The notes below the pieces were generated by a model. The model ran no database searches. It saw only the letters and a program-made list of their open reading frames with translations, and had not been told where the DNA came from. The translations under genes and the position numbers were made by a program. A stretch of 64,000 nucleotides of DNA, from assembly GCA_022376925.1 (NCBI GenBank), contig JAIOJX010000032.1, forward strand, positions 171,331,979 to 171,395,978. The letters are read 5' to 3'. The stretch's first letter is position 1. Each line of letters begins with the position of its first letter. The DNA is from Tragulus kanchil (lineage: Eukaryota; Chordata; Mammalia; Artiodactyla; Tragulidae). Positions 1-11,850 of this stretch are shown here, piece by piece.

Positions 1-318
1 GCTCAGGTAAGTATTACATACGTGAACTTTTTTGAAAGAAACTTCAAAAAAATTTGAGAAGACCTTTTACATATTAAAAAGATGATAGTACAAACACTAA
101 AAGGGTTGGAAATGAAAGTTGAGGGAATTTCCCGGAAAGAGCTGCAAGACAAACAGGATCCCTAGGAGAATAAGAGACGAGAGAGCCTCACCCAGAGAGC
201 ACCAGCCTCCACATGGGAGGAAGCTGCCACAAAACCCAAGAAGGACTGAAGGACATGACTTTTCAGAGTACATGAGCCCAACACATCCCCAGCAAAATGG
301 GTTAAAAATAAATCTATA

Positions 319-551
319 GGGATTCCCTGGTGGTCTGGTGGGTAGAGAGTCCACCTTGCAGTGCAGGGGGCACCGGTTCCATCCCTGACCCGGGAGGATC
401 CTACGTGCCACGGAGCGGCTGGACTGGGTGTGTCCAGTTGTGGGCCGGCGCTCTGGAGCGCATGCACCCAGAGTCGGTGCTCCGCGGCAAGAGGGGCCGC
501 TGCGATGGGAGACCCACACATGCCAAAGAATAAAGATGGATGAAAAATAAA
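319..551 (+). repeat. tRNA-derived ruminant SINE (Bov-tA/CHR type)
   Basis: Opens GGGATTCCCTGGTGGTC, carries the B-box-like GGTTCCATCCCTG, the GCTCTGGAGCGCATG block, and ends in an A-rich AAAGATGGATGAAAAATAA tail. Confidence 0.85.
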
Positions 552-1257
552 CGATGACTTAGAGGCAAAAAATAAAATAAATGTATACCAGGCACATCAT
601 TGTGGAATGAAGAGAAGGTCCCAGGAGCTTGCAGGAGAGGGAAAGTCATGTCCAAACGGTCAGAAATCAGGATGGCTTCAGGCTCCTTGGAAGCTACATC
701 GAAAGCGGCAACATGAGTGGGATTGTGAGCTCTGGCCTGCCTCTGTGTGTCTTAATCTCCATTCACTGGTGCATCCATCCCAGGTGCTTAGAGACAGTGC
801 AGGACATGAATTAGGTTCAATTAAAAAAAAATGTGTTAAATGAAGAAGAACAGCAGAGAAATACTCTGAAAATTCTGAGGAAGTGTTTCTTTTGGCCTGT
901 GACTAACCCCCTGGCCACTATCAGTCACGTGTGAGAGTAGAATCAAAACATTCGAGGACCTTTCCTGTGGCCCTGTCTCAGGAAGCAGTGAGAGGGTATG
1001 TCCACTAAAAGAAGAGCGTAACCAGAGAAAGGCAAAACAGTACAGGAAATAGGAGGCCTCCGGCTGCGGGAGAGACACAGGACCCCTTGGAAGGGGGTGC
1101 AAGATGCCAGGACGATGGTTCTGCCTCAGACATTAAAGGGCACCCCATCCAGACAGAAGATGCCCACTGCAGCTGTGGCACCAACTGCCTGAGAACGAAG
1201 CACTCTGCTTATCTTGGTCTGGAGTCTTTTCTTCCCCCCTGTTTAGTTAGTTTGTTA

Positions 1258-1402
1258 TTTGGCTACGCCGAGTCTTTGTTGTTGCAGCATGGAAACTCTT
1301 GGTTGCAGTATGCAGGATCTCGTTCCCTGATCAGGGGTCAGACCCGGGCTCCCTGCATGGGGGACCGTGGAGTCTTAGCCCCGGGGCCACCAGGGAAGTC
1401 CC
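1258..1402 (-). repeat. tRNA-derived SINE, reverse orientation
   Basis: Reads in reverse: GATCAGGGGTCAGACCCGGG... GGGCCACCAGGGAAGTCCC is the complement of the SINE head. Confidence 0.75.
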
Positions 1403-1602
1403 TCGATCCAGGTTCGTATTTGTCCATAGCTGCCTGGGCCACACACCAGTGAAGTGCCCGCCCGCCCTCCCGTGCCCTGCCACACGAATTAACTGAAACA
1501 GTCATTTCACGCCATAGAGACACTCTTCTCTGACTACTCCTGAGAGCTGGAGGTCGGCCAGGATGAATTAAGAAGCAGTAAATACAGCAAATACCACTCA
1601 TC

Positions 1603-1603
<1 letters not shown>

Positions 1604-1638
<35 letters not shown>
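1604..1638 (+). repeat. (TG)n microsatellite
   Basis: About 17 uninterrupted TG units directly 5' of a reverse-oriented Bov-A2; likely grown from the SINE tail region. Confidence 0.95.
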
Positions 1639-1639
<1 letters not shown>

Positions 1640-1841
1640 CAGTTGTGTCAAGGTCTTTGCCACCTGTATGGACTGTAGCCCACCAGGCTCCTCTGTCCGT
1701 GGGATTTCCCAGGCAAGAATTCTGGAGTGGGCTGCCATTTCCTTCTCCAGGGGATCAGCCCATCTGGGAATCAAACCCATGCCTCTCGTGTCTCCTGCAC
1801 TGGGAGGCAGGGTCTTTACCAGCTGAGCCACCGGGGAACTG
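1640..1841 (-). repeat. Bov-A2 SINE, reverse
   Basis: Diagnostic Bov-A core GGACTGTAGCCCACCAGGC, CTCCTCTGTCC, CAAGAATTCTGGAGTGGG, ending GAGCCACCGGGGAA. Confidence 0.88.
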
Positions 1842-2170
1842 GCCCACCCTACAGTCACTCAGATGCTCCCACACGGTGGCTGAGGTCTCCCAGCATACTT
1901 TCCTCGCCCTGCTGTGGAAGGCTCCCCCGTCCTCCTGTGGGTTTGGTGACTCACTGGGAGGACTCGCAGGACTCAGCTTAGGGTTGCACTCAAGGCTGTG
2001 CCTTACAACAGCAGAGGGACACCAGACAGAATCAGCAATGGGAGAAAGGGATGGCCATGAGCGAAGAGCCCTCTCCAAGGGGAGTCACCCGGGACACCTT
2101 AGTTCCTCCAGCGTCAGACTTTGACAGCGCGTGTCAAGTGTGTCACTCATAGAGCCTTAGGACGGAGGTG

Positions 2171-2369
2171 ATTTTTTAAAATATATTTAAGTATTTACTC
2201 AGTTGGCTGCACTAGGTCTTAGTTGCAGCCCACGGGATCTTCGACCTTCGTGGCAGCATGCGGGTTCTTTAGCTGCCACGTATGGGATCAAGTTCCCTGA
2301 TCAGGATCAGACCCAGCCCCCTGCACTGGGCGTGCAGAGGCTTAGCCACTGGGCCACCGGGGAGTCCCA
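2171..2369 (-). repeat. tRNA-derived SINE, reverse
   Basis: TTAGTTGCAGCCCACGGGAT ... CCACCGGGGAGTCCC; T-rich start corresponds to the element's A-tail. Confidence 0.75.
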
Positions 2370-2465
2370 GGAGACGGGGAAGTCGTGCAGCACAGGAGAT
2401 GCAGCCAGAGGTGTGGGTTTGATGCGCCTTTGGAGAAGAAAATGACAACCCAGCCCCCCAGGGTC

Positions 2466-2745
2466 GGGACCTCCCTGGTGGTACCGTGGATAAGAATCTG
2501 CCAGTGAAGGGATGTGGGTTCGATTCCTGCTCTGGAGAGATTCCACATGCCTCGGAGCAGCTAAAGCACGTGCGCCACAGCTTCTGAGCCCACATGCCGC
2601 AACTGCAGAGGCCCAGGCACCTAGAGTCTGTGGTCTGCCATGAGAAGTCCGCACACAGCGAAGAGTAGCCCCTGCTCGCTGCAGCTAGAGAAAGCAATGA
2701 AGATCCAGTGCAACCAAACATTCAGTAATCTTTTTTAAAAAAAGA
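2466..2745 (+). repeat. tRNA-derived SINE, long form
   Basis: GGGACCTCCCTGGTGG head, GGTTCGATTCC box, followed by the repeated GCAACT/CACAGC type tail and an A-rich end. Confidence 0.8.
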
Positions 2746-2940
2746 CAAGACTGGCCATCAACTCTACTACCATTTACCACTGTTCTGAAGGTATTACCCA
2801 AAGCAAGCAGAAAAGAGGAAGTAAAACGTTACTATTTGTTGACAGTAAAATCAAATACTTAGAAAGCTCAAGAGGACCAACTAAAGCACTGCAGTTCAAT
2901 GAAGTGATAGAGTATAACTTACCTACAGACATCAGAGACC
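2746..2940 (+). repeat. Diverged L1 fragment (ORF2-like)
   Basis: AAGCAAGCAGAAAAGAGGAAGTAAAACGTTACTATTTGTTGACAG resembles the L1 reverse-transcriptase segment read in many mammals. Heavily decayed; the boundaries are vague. Confidence 0.4.
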
Positions 2941-3490
2941 CTCATGCACACAAACGCACCGGGGGTTCCCAGTGAGCATCCTCTTGTGTGTCTCCCAGCG
3001 GCCCGTGCGACCCTCCCCCTTGGACGAGAGCTCAGAGGCAGGACCCCTGGGTCAAAGACTTCCCGCATTCATTTGACTGACACTGCCAGGTGGCCGTCCA
3101 GGACAGCTGCACCAGCGGACACCCCCACCAGCACCCTCGAGCGTCCCCAGAGGATGCTTCTGCAAAACTAGGGGCTGAACCAAGAAAGAGGAAGACATGG
3201 GACCTCGGAAGCAAGGAATCTAGCCCAGCAAAGTGAGGAGAGGAGTTCCAGAGTGTGTGGCGGGTGGAGGAGAAGGAGAGGAGGCTGTGGGAAGGATTCC
3301 AGGAAAGTAATCGTCGAACCCCTGCATTTAAGTGGTTTGAAAATATTATCTTGATAGGTATGTGAAGAACCTGTTGGAGACTTCAGGAAAAAAAGTAAAC
3401 AAACAAACAAACAAAAACCGGTGCAAGTGTAAAACAAGGCAGTCATTAGCAAAATCACTAGAAGTTATCAAACAGCAGGAAGGAAACAGG

Positions 3491-3587
3491 AACCTTGCTG
3501 GCAGTACAGTGGTTAAGACTGCTCCCTCCGCAGGGGGCACTAGTTCCATCCTTAGGATCCCACATGCCTAGTGGCTTCAGCCAAAGG
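3491..3587 (+). repeat. Short tRNA-derived SINE (CHR-2-like)
   Basis: AGTACAGTGGTTAAGACTGC and a degenerate GTTCCATCC box; ends CAGCCAAAGGGG. Confidence 0.6.
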
Positions 3588-3610
3588 GGAACAAAGCCCA
3601 ACATTGTTGC

Positions 3611-4030
3611 TGAAAGTGAAAGCGTTAGTCACTCAGTTCTGTCTGACTCTGCGACCCCCTGGACTGTCGCCCGCCGGGCTCCTCTGTCCGTGGGATTCTC
3701 CAAGCACGAATATCGGAGTGGGTTGCCATGCCCTCCTCCAGGGAATCTTCTCAACTCTGGGGCCTCCCAGATGGCGCTAACAGTAAAGAACCCACCTGCC
3801 AATGCAGGAGACACAGGTTTGATCCCTGGGTTGGGAAGATCCCCGGGGGGACGGCATGGCAACCCAGTCTGGTATTCTTGCCTGGAGAATCCCATGGACA
3901 GAGGAGCCGGGCGGGCTATACTCCCCGGGGTCGAAAACAGTTGGCCATGACGGCAGCGACTGGGCAGGCAGGGTGGAGGCCAGGTCTCTGCACTGCGGGC
4001 TGGTCGCTGCCTGAGCCACCAGGGAAGCCC
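3611..4030 (-). repeat. Bov-A2 (reverse) split by a forward Bov-A2
   Basis: The reverse element is read at 3611-3760 (GACTGTCGCCCGCCGGGCTC ...) and resumes at 3966-4030 (CTGAGCCACCAGGGAAGCCC). A forward Bov-A2 (3761-3965, GGCCTCCCAGATGGCGC... GGACAGAGGAGCC) lies between them, a clear nested insertion. Confidence 0.8.
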
Positions 4031-4620
4031 TTCTGCTGACCTTCCACCAAATGTTTTCTTTATTATTTCATCTTCTTCCTGCTTCTTTGTTTCCTATCTG
4101 GGAATGTCCTGATCCTCATCATCTTCCTTATCTCTACTCCTTTAAGGCTCATTATCTGTTTTTCTTGGCTGTAATGATTCTTATCCTTATCTTCCTGACT
4201 TTGGCTGTAAGAATTTTTAGTGTCATGATACAATGGTACGTTTTAATCTTTCAAATGTTCCATCCATCTTCTTTCGTTCACTTTATGTATGTCACGTCCG
4301 CTAGGTCATCTTCTTCTCGTATCTGAATTTCAGTGTGATCAACAATCCAGGAAGAATATATAACATTAATCTGAAATGAAGACATACGAATAGCAATTCA
4401 AATGTGATTCAGCCACTGTGATGTGTCCCACCCCATTATTATAATCAAATTGTTTTTATACTTCATACGTTGACTAATTGATGAAAATGTGTGGGAGCTT
4501 TGTCTCAGGAACACTTGTTTCTGTGACTGTTCTGCTGCTTTGGGGACCGTTGGGCTACCAGACCTCATCAGGATAAGATGCATCAGATACACAAATGTGT
4601 GCTCCCATCGACTAGGATAT

Positions 4621-4832
4621 GGACTTCCCAGGTGGCTTGATGAAAGAATCCGCCTTCCAATGCAGAGACGAAGGTTCAGTCCCTGGGTCGGAAGATCACC
4701 TGGGGAAGGAAATGGCTCCCCACTCCAGTATTCTTGCCTGGAAAATCCCATGGACAGAGAAGGCTGGTGGGCTACATTCTAAAGGGTCGCGAAGAGTTGG
4801 ACATGCCTGAAGGGACTTAGCAGGGCACGGCA
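4621..4832 (+). repeat. Bov-A2 SINE
   Basis: GGACTTCCCAGGTGGC ... CAGTATTCTTGCCTGGAAAA ... GGACAGAGAAGGCTGG ... GGTCGCGAAGAGTTGGACA. Confidence 0.88.
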
Positions 4833-4908
4833 GACCGGGATGGAGAAAGCACGTGTCGTTACACGTGCGTGTGCTTGGCTCTTTGTAGCGCTGCTTCCAG
4901 TTCTTGGA

Positions 4909-7101
4909 GAAACACAGGAATTCTAATCGAGTCTATTTCATGTATTTCTTATCAATACAGAAAAAAAAAAAAGTGTGATGTGATTATAATTATTTCCAGA
5001 GTATATCCTTAACAGAAGCGCCTGTTCTGACCAGGTATTGATGAGAACCAAATCCTCCTTTGACATTCTCACACTTCTGGTAACTGGAAGAATTTTCATC
5101 AGCGAACTCCTGGCTTCCTGTATTTCAGATGTTGCTTCTCCCCACTTCACATGCGCTTCTGTTGCCAGGCGCCATAGGACACGTGGAAACCACTGGCCCT
5201 GCGCCCTTGACTCGCTGGGCAAGCTAGTGACCTGATGCACAGAGGCGTGACCCACGCACACCCTCAAGCTCCGGGAACCCACACCAGGTGTAGCGAGCCC
5301 TCAGACCAACAGAGGGCAAGGGAAATGGAGGAGAAAGGGGTCTGAACCATTAGTGGTAATGTAGCTAAATGTTTCAAAACTTACAAAAATGTGAGCACAT
5401 TGCTAGGCCTGTCCTAGGTGGGGGGCATGCAGGGGAGGGGCCCTTCGTGCTGAGTCCACCTCGGCTTAATTTCTTCCCTGTCAATGGCAGCTGTTCTTCA
5501 GAACTTGCTAGACCCCATCAGCTCGCAACCAGGAACACACTCCCACATCTAGACCAGGAGACTCCTCTTTTCCTGCCTCCCTTCTCTCTGCTCCGTTCCT
5601 TCTTCTCTCCCACAGCTCCCTCTCGTCCTTCCCCAAGCACCCCTTGCTTTTCCGAGATGGAGTCTCTGCATCATCCTGATCAGGCCTCCAGGATCCAAAC
5701 GGGCCACAGCAGCGGCAAGGACTCTGCACATGTACCGCTTAATGTTTTGAGTCAAATGTTGCTTCTCTTTAACTTCTGCTCATTGTCCTGGTTCACATGA
5801 GAGCCCTTCAGGTGGTTCCCTATCTCGTCAATCAATCCGGGTTTGTCAGCAGGTGCTGCATCGGTGCTGGGACAGTGCAGCCCTGCCAGAAGGGCCTGCA
5901 AACCCTCTTCACTCCTGCACACACAGTTGAGTTCAGCTGACTCCTCTGGCAGGCTCTATCAAGGGGCCTCCTGGTGGCTCAGACAGTAAAGACTCTGCCT
6001 GCAGTGCAGGAGACCCGGAAACACAGGAATTCTAATCGGAAGATTTTAAAAAAAAAATTGATGTGATTATAATTATTTCCAGAGTATATCCTTAACAGAA
6101 GCGCCTGTTCTGACCAGGTATTGATGAGAACCAAATCCTCCTTTGACATTCTCACACTTCTGGTAACTGGAAGAATTTTCATCAGCGAACTCCTGGCTTC
6201 CTGTATTTCAGATGTTGCTTCTCCCCACTTCACATGCGCTTCTGTTGCCAGGCGCCATAGGACACGTGGAAACCACTGGCCCTGCGCCCTTGACTCGCTG
6301 GGCAAGCTAGTGACCTGATGCACAGAGGCGTGACCCACGCACACCCTCAAGCTCCGGGAACCCACACCAGGTGTAGCGAGCCCTCAGACCAACAGAGGGC
6401 AAGGGAAATGGAGGAGAAAGGGGTCTGAACCATTAGTGGTAATGTAGCTAAATGTTTCAAAACTTACAAAAATGTGAGCACATTGCTAGGCCTGTCCTAG
6501 GTGGGGGGCATGCAGGGGAGGGGCCCTTCGTGCTGAGTCCACCTCGGCTTAATTTCTTCCCTGTCAATGGCAGCTGTTCTTCAGAACTTGCTAGACCCCA
6601 TCAGCTCGCAACCAGGAACACACTCCCACATCTAGACCAGGAGACTCCTCTTTTCCTGCCTCCCTTCTCTCTGCTCCGTTCCTTCTTCTCTCCCACAGCT
6701 CCCTCTCGTCCTTCCCCAAGCACCCCTTGCTTTTCCGAGATGGAGTCTCTGCATCATCCTGATCAGGCCTCCAGGATCCAAACGGGCCACACAGCAGCGG
6801 CAAGGACTCTGAACATGTACCGCTTAATGTTTTGAGTCAAATGTTGCTTCTCTTTAACTTCTGCTCATTGTCCTGGTTCACATGAGAGCCCTTCAGGTGG
6901 TTCCCTATCTCGTCAATCAATCCGGGTTTGTCAGCAGGTGCTGCATCGGTGCTGGGACAGTGCAGCCCTGCCAGAAGGGCCTGCAAACCCTCTTCACTCC
7001 TGCACACACAGTTGAGTTCAGCTGACTCCTCTGGCAGGCTCTATCAAGGGGCCTCCCTGGTGGCTCAGACAGTAAAGACTCTGCCTGCAGTGCAGGAGAC
7101 C
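4909..7101 (+). repeat. Tandem duplication D1, unit ~1.08-1.11 kb
   Basis: Copy 1 4909-6017, copy 2 6018-7101; offset 1083 over the body (5041 to 6124). Copy 2 opens with about 25 bases missing around a poly-A run. Copy 1 ends in the first bases of a Bov-A2 with a C dropped (CCTCCTGG against CCTCCCTGG). Otherwise nearly identical unique sequence. Confidence 0.95.
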
Positions 7102-7253
7102 CGGGTTCAATCCCTGGGTCAGGAAGACCCCCTGGAGAAGGGCATGGCCACCCCCTCCAGGATTCTCGCCTGGAGAATCCCATGGACAGAGGAGCCTGGT
7201 GGGCTACAGTCCATGGGGTTGCAAAGAGTCGCACCACTGAGTGACTGACACTG
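7050..7253 (+). repeat. Bov-A2 SINE (second copy 8137-8340)
   Basis: GGCCTCCCTGGTGGCTCAGA ... GGACAGAGGAGCCTGGTGGG ... TCGCACCACTGAGTGACTGA. A third, cut copy begins at 5968 and stops at the D1 joint. Confidence 0.9.
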
Positions 7254-7270
7254 ATCAAAAAAGCAGGGTA

Positions 7271-7558
7271 GGGCTTCCCTGGTAGCTCAGTGGTAAAGAG
7301 TTTGCCTGCCAATGCAGGAGACACGAGTTCAATCCCTGATACAGGAAGATCCCACATGCTGCGGAGCAACTGAGCCCATGAGCCACAATTATGGAGCCTG
7401 TGCTCTAGAGCCCAGATTCCACAACAAGAGAAGTCACCACAACAAGAAGCCTGCTCACTTCAACTAGAGAGTAGTGCCCACTCCCTGCAACTAAAGAAGA
7501 GCCTGTGGCAGCAGTGAAAACCCAGAAGAGCCAAAGTAAATTTAAAAAAAAAAAAAAA
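7271..7558 (+). repeat. tRNA-derived SINE with poly-A tail (second copy 8358-8645)
   Basis: GGGCTTCCCTGGTAGCTCAG head, GGTTCAATCCC-like box, GCAACTAAAGAAGAGCCTG tail and an A15 end. Confidence 0.88.
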
Positions 7559-9174
7559 GGGTGTTGAGTTTATCCTGCTGTGAGCAGTCAGGTAAGAGTG
7601 TGAACTGGCAGCCAGTCCCCAGGTCACACTTTGAGCATCACCGCCTCTCAGGAGTTGATTTTATAAGTTCCAGGAGATTTGTAAATGATTTCTTACTTCC
7701 CTGCCTGAGATCAGAACTACTTGAGAGACATAGGAGTTGAACTGGTGGAGATTAACCTATTAGCTTTATTACTGAGAAGCTGATTAGAAAGATGGGTGAT
7801 ACATCTGTGGCCCAAGACACTTCCTTTTGAGTTCAAAAGGAATTCATCTCAGTCATCCTGTCCCAGTCTGGTGGGACCATGGCAGACTCCTCCCCAGGGT
7901 AGAGAGCCAGCCAGGAGGCATGGAATTGCAGGTAGGTGATCAGAACAGGTTGGTTTGAAGGTATTCACATGAGAGCCCTTCAGGTGGTTCCCTATCTCGT
8001 CAATCAATCCGGGTTTGTCAGCAGGTGCTGCATCGGTGCTGGGACAGTGCAGCCCTGCCAGAAGGGCCTGCAAACCCTCTTCACTCCTGCACACACAGTT
8101 GAGTTCAGCTGACTCCTCTGGCAGGCTCTATCAAGGGGCCTCCCTGGTGGCTCAGACAGTAAAGACTCTGCCTGCAGTGCAGGAGACCCGGGTTCAATCC
8201 CTGGGTCAGGAAGACCCCCTGGAGAAGGGCATGGCCACCCCCTCCAGGATTCTCGCCTGGAGAATCCCATGGACAGAGGAGCCTGGTGGGCTACAGTCCA
8301 TGGGGTTGCAAAGAGTCGCACCACTGAGTGACTGACACTGATCAAAAAAGCAGGGTAGGGCTTCCCTGGTAGCTCAGTGGTAAAGAGTTTGCCTGCCAAT
8401 GCAGGAGACACGAGTTCAATCCCTGATACAGGAAGATCCCACATGCTGCGGAGCAACTGAGCCCATGAGCCACAATTATGGAGCCTGTGCTCTAGAGCCC
8501 AGATTCCACAACAAGAGAAGTCACCACAACAAGAAGCCTGCTCACTTCAACTAGAGAGTAGTGCCCACTCCCTGCAACTAAAGAAGAGCCTGTGGCAGCA
8601 GTGAAAACCCAGAAGAGCCAAAGTAAATTTAAAAAAAAAAAAAAAGGGTGTTGAGTTTATCCTGCTGTGAGCAGTCAGGTAAGAGTGTGAACTGGCAGCC
8701 AGTCCCCAGGTCACACTTTGAGCATCACCGCCTCTCAGGAGTTGATTTTATAAGTTCCAGGAGATTTGTAAATGATTTCTTACTTCCCTGCCTGAGATCA
8801 GAACTACTTGAGAGACATAGGAGTTGAACTGGTGGAGATTAACCTATTAGCTTTATTACTGAGAAGCTGATTAGAAAGATGGGTGATACATCTGTGGCCC
8901 AAGACACTTCCTTTTGAGTTCAAAAGGAATTCATCTCAGTCATCCTGTCCCAGTCTGGTGGGACCATGGCAGACTCCTCCCCAGGGTAGAGAGCCAGCCA
9001 GGAGGCATGGAATTCGCAGGTAGGTGATCAGAACAGGTTGGTTTGAAGGTATTCAGTTCTCCTCCCAAACATAAGCCATCATTCCCTCTAAGAGTAGAGG
9101 AAAAGGTGAAGTGTGGGACGAGGGGTCCTAACCCTTCATCCATGACTTTTGAGTATTTGTGAGTTCCTGAAATT

Positions 9175-9245
9175 GAGCAGGGTGTGTGCGTGCATGTGTA
9201 GGCATGTGTGTGTGCATGTGTGTGCGTGTGGGGTGTGTGCATGAT
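9175..9245 (+). repeat. TG/GCATGTGT low-complexity repeat (second copy 10240-10310)
   Basis: Imperfect alternating purine-pyrimidine tract mixing TGTG with GCATGTG. Confidence 0.85.
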
Positions 9246-9340
9246 ATTTTTCTAGAAGTATTGGGGGCACCTTAACCAGATCCCTTTAGCCCCAGGACTG
9301 CGGTGAGCGTTGGCTGCTAATCACAGCTGCCCCCATCTCT

Positions 9341-9550
9341 GGGCTTTCCAGGTGGTTAGTCGTAAAAAACCCACCTGCCAGTGCAGGACATATAAGTAGA
9401 CACAGGTTAGATCCCTGGGTCAGGAAGATCCCCTAGAGGAGGGCACAGTAGCCCACTCCAGGTTTCTTGCCTGGAGAATCCCTGGTGGGCCACAGTCCAT
9501 GGAGCCACGAGTCAGACATGACCGAAGCGACTTAGCAGGCACACACACCC
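9341..9550 (+). repeat. Bov-A2 SINE, diverged (second copy 10405-10615)
   Basis: GGGCTTTCCAGGTGGTTAGT ... GATCCCTGGGTCAGGAAGAT ... TCTTGCCTGGAGAATCCC ... GACCGAAGCGACTTAGCA. Confidence 0.85.
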
Positions 9551-11023
9551 TTCTCTGATGAATTTTCTTTGACCAAGAGGGAGCCCGAGTCACGGAGGCT
9601 ATATTTGTCCCCACAAGAGGAAACTGACTGCAGTGGCAGGGAGGCGGTCCAACGCCGCCCGGCCTCCAGGCAGGAACTACGTGCAGTGTGGCTCGCCTTC
9701 CGGGGCGGCTCCTGAGGTCAGGCCGGGAGCCTCTCCTGCCGGGGGCACCATCCAGATGAGGCCGGCCTGCATCCCTCACTCTTTGGGCATCACCGCCTCT
9801 CAGGAGTTGATTTTATAAGTTCCAGGAGATTTGTAAATGATTTCTTACTTCCCTGCCTGAGATCAGAACTACTTGAGAGACATAGGAGTTGAACTGGTGG
9901 AGATTAACCTATTAGCTTTATTACTGAGAAGCTGATTAGAAAGATGGGTGATACATCTGTGGCCCAAGACACTTCCTTTTGAGTTCAAAAGGAATTCATC
10001 TCAGTCATCCTGTCCCAGTCTGGTGGGACCATGGCAGACTCCTCCCCAGGGTAGAGAGCCAGCCAGGAGGCATGGAATTCGCAGGTAGGTGATCAGAACA
10101 GGTTGGTTTGAAGGTATTCAGTTCTCCTCCCAAACATAAGCCATCATTCCCTCTAAGAGTAGAGGAAAAGGTGAAGTGTGGGACGAGGGGTCCTAACCCT
10201 TCATCCATGACTTTTGAGTATTTGTGAGTTCCTGAAATTGAGCAGGGTGTGTGCGTGCATGTGTAGGCATGTGTGTGTGCATGTGTGTGCGTGTGGGGTG
10301 TGTGCATGATATTTTTCTAGAAGTATTGGGGGCACCTTAACCAGATCCCTTTAGCCCCAGGACTGCGGTGAGCGTTGGCTGCTAATCACAGCTGCCCCCA
10401 TCTCTGGGCTTTCCAGGTGGTTAGTCGTAAAGAACCCACCTGCCAGTGCAGGACATATAAGTAGACACAGGTTAGATCCCTGGGTCAGGAAGATCCCCTA
10501 GAGGAGGGCACAGTAGCCCACTCCAGGTTTCTTGCCTGGAGAATCCCTGGTGGGCCACAGTCCATGGAGCCACGAGTCAGACATGACCGAAGCGACTTAG
10601 CAGGCACACACACCCCTTCTCTGATGAATTTTCTTTGACCAAGAGGGAGCCCCGAGTCACGGAGGCTATATTTGTCCCCACAAGAGGAAACTGACTGCAG
10701 TGGCAGGGGAGAGGCGGTCCAACGCCGCCCCGGCCTCCAGGCAGGAACAACGTGCAGTGTGGCTCGCCTTCCAGGGCGGCTCCTGAGGTCAGGCCGAGAG
10801 CCTCTCCTGCCGAGGCCACCATCCAGATGAGCCCCTCGCCCCTGCCCTGGCCTGCATCCCTCACTCTTCCTCCTTGGAGCACTCCCTCCACAGATCACTT
10901 GCACAAGAACCCCTGTCTCCGGCTCTGCTTCCAAGAACTTGACCCAATTCGGGGCTCATTCACTCTCATCAGATTCGAAAGTGGTTTAAGATCCTATAGG
11001 GAGCTGTATGTGTACGTGAGTTG

Positions 11024-11237
11024 GTGCTAAGTTACTTCAGTCGTGTCTGACTCTTGGCAACCCTATGGACTGTAGCCCGCCAGGCTCCTCTGTCCATGGG
11101 ATTCTCTAGGCAAGAACACTGGAGTGGGCTGCCATGCCCTCCTCCAGGGGGTCTTCCCAGCCCAGGGATGGAACCCGTGTCTCTTGTGTCTCCTACATTG
11201 GCAGCAAGTTCTTTACCACCAGCACCGTCTGGGAGGC
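11024..11237 (-). repeat. Bov-A2 SINE, reverse (second copy 12107-12319)
   Basis: GTGCTAAGTTACTTCAGTCG ... GACTGTAGCCCGCCAGGCTC ... TTCTTTACCACCAGCACC. Confidence 0.88.
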
Positions 11238-11251
11238 CCAGTAGGTTGTCT

Positions 11252-11640
11252 AGTGACCCCCGAAAGATATATGTCCATGTATTGAACCCTGAAATCTGTG
11301 AATGTCACCTCCTTTGGAGAAAAGGTCTCTGCAGAGTAATTAAGGATTTTAAGATGCGATCATCCTAGATTATCCTAAGCCCAATGACAGGTTTTCTTAA
11401 AGAGACACACAGAGGAGAAGCCACGTGAAGATGGAGGCAGAGACTGGAGCAATGTGGCCACAAGTCAAGAACATCCGGAGCCACCAGAGGCAGGAGGACG
11501 AGGGGATCCTCCCCTAGAGCTCCAGGAGGGCGGCCCTGCCCACACCTTGACATCAGGCTCCTGGCCCCCACAGCCTTCGGCTTTAGGCGCCAGTTGTGGT
11601 CATTTGCTACAGCAGCCAGATACCCACCCAAGGGTAAGAC
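11252..11640 (+). repeat. Ancient MaLR-type LTR (MLT1-like), best guess (second copy 12334-12722)
   Basis: GAATGTCACCTCCTTTGGAG, AGAGTAATTAAGGATTTTAA and GATTATCCTAAGCCCAATGA match the general pattern of old MLT1-like mammalian LTRs as I remember it. Class assignment is tentative; there is no coding remnant. Confidence 0.45.
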
Positions 11641-11717
11641 TTCCTGCAGTTCTTGAAGCTCAAGTCCTGCCCCGTGACGACAGGAGGGTGCCGCGGCCCC
11701 TCCCAGACTTCTTCAAG

Positions 11718-11850
11718 TGTTTTGTCTGTTTGTTTTGTTTGTAGGCTGTGCTGTACAGTATGCAGGATCTTAGTTCCCCGATCAGGGATTGAACCTGTGT
11801 CCCCTACACTGGGAGCTTGGGGTTTTAACGATTAGACCGCCCGCTGAGCT
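11718..11850 (-). repeat. tRNA-derived SINE, reverse (second copy 12800-12930)
   Basis: GGCTGTGCTGTACAGTATGC, TTCCCCGATCAGGGATTGAA, ACGATTAGACCGCCCG. Confidence 0.7.

Larger units (their letters stand above)
1..4908. other. Intergenic, SINE-rich; no gene supported
   Basis: Between the listed repeats the stretches 1-318, 552-1257, 1842-2170, 2941-3490 and 4031-4620 are unique and show no exon, RNA gene or conserved protein frame that I recognise. 4031-4330 is T-rich. All open frames are short and unlike known proteins. Confidence 0.6.
6879..9052 (+). repeat. Tandem duplication D2, offset 1087
   Basis: Copy 1 6879-7965, copy 2 7966-9052. The joint is GTATTCACATGAGAG, sharing only TTCA between the flanks. 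It overlaps D1, so the stretch near 5800-6015 is present three times (about 5800, 6881 and 7968). Confidence 0.95.
8721..10872 (+). repeat. Tandem duplication D3, offset 1065
   Basis: Copy 1 8721-9785, copy 2 9786-10872. The end of copy 1 (9740-9785) is compressed compared with 10800-10872, losing about 20 bases, and changes over at CTTTG.GCATCACC. Confidence 0.95.

Noticed and set aside
1604..1638. CRISPR-like or satellite array from the short repeats
   Set aside because: Only simple dinucleotide microsatellites occur here (also near 9175, 21176 and 49851); no repeat-spacer structure.
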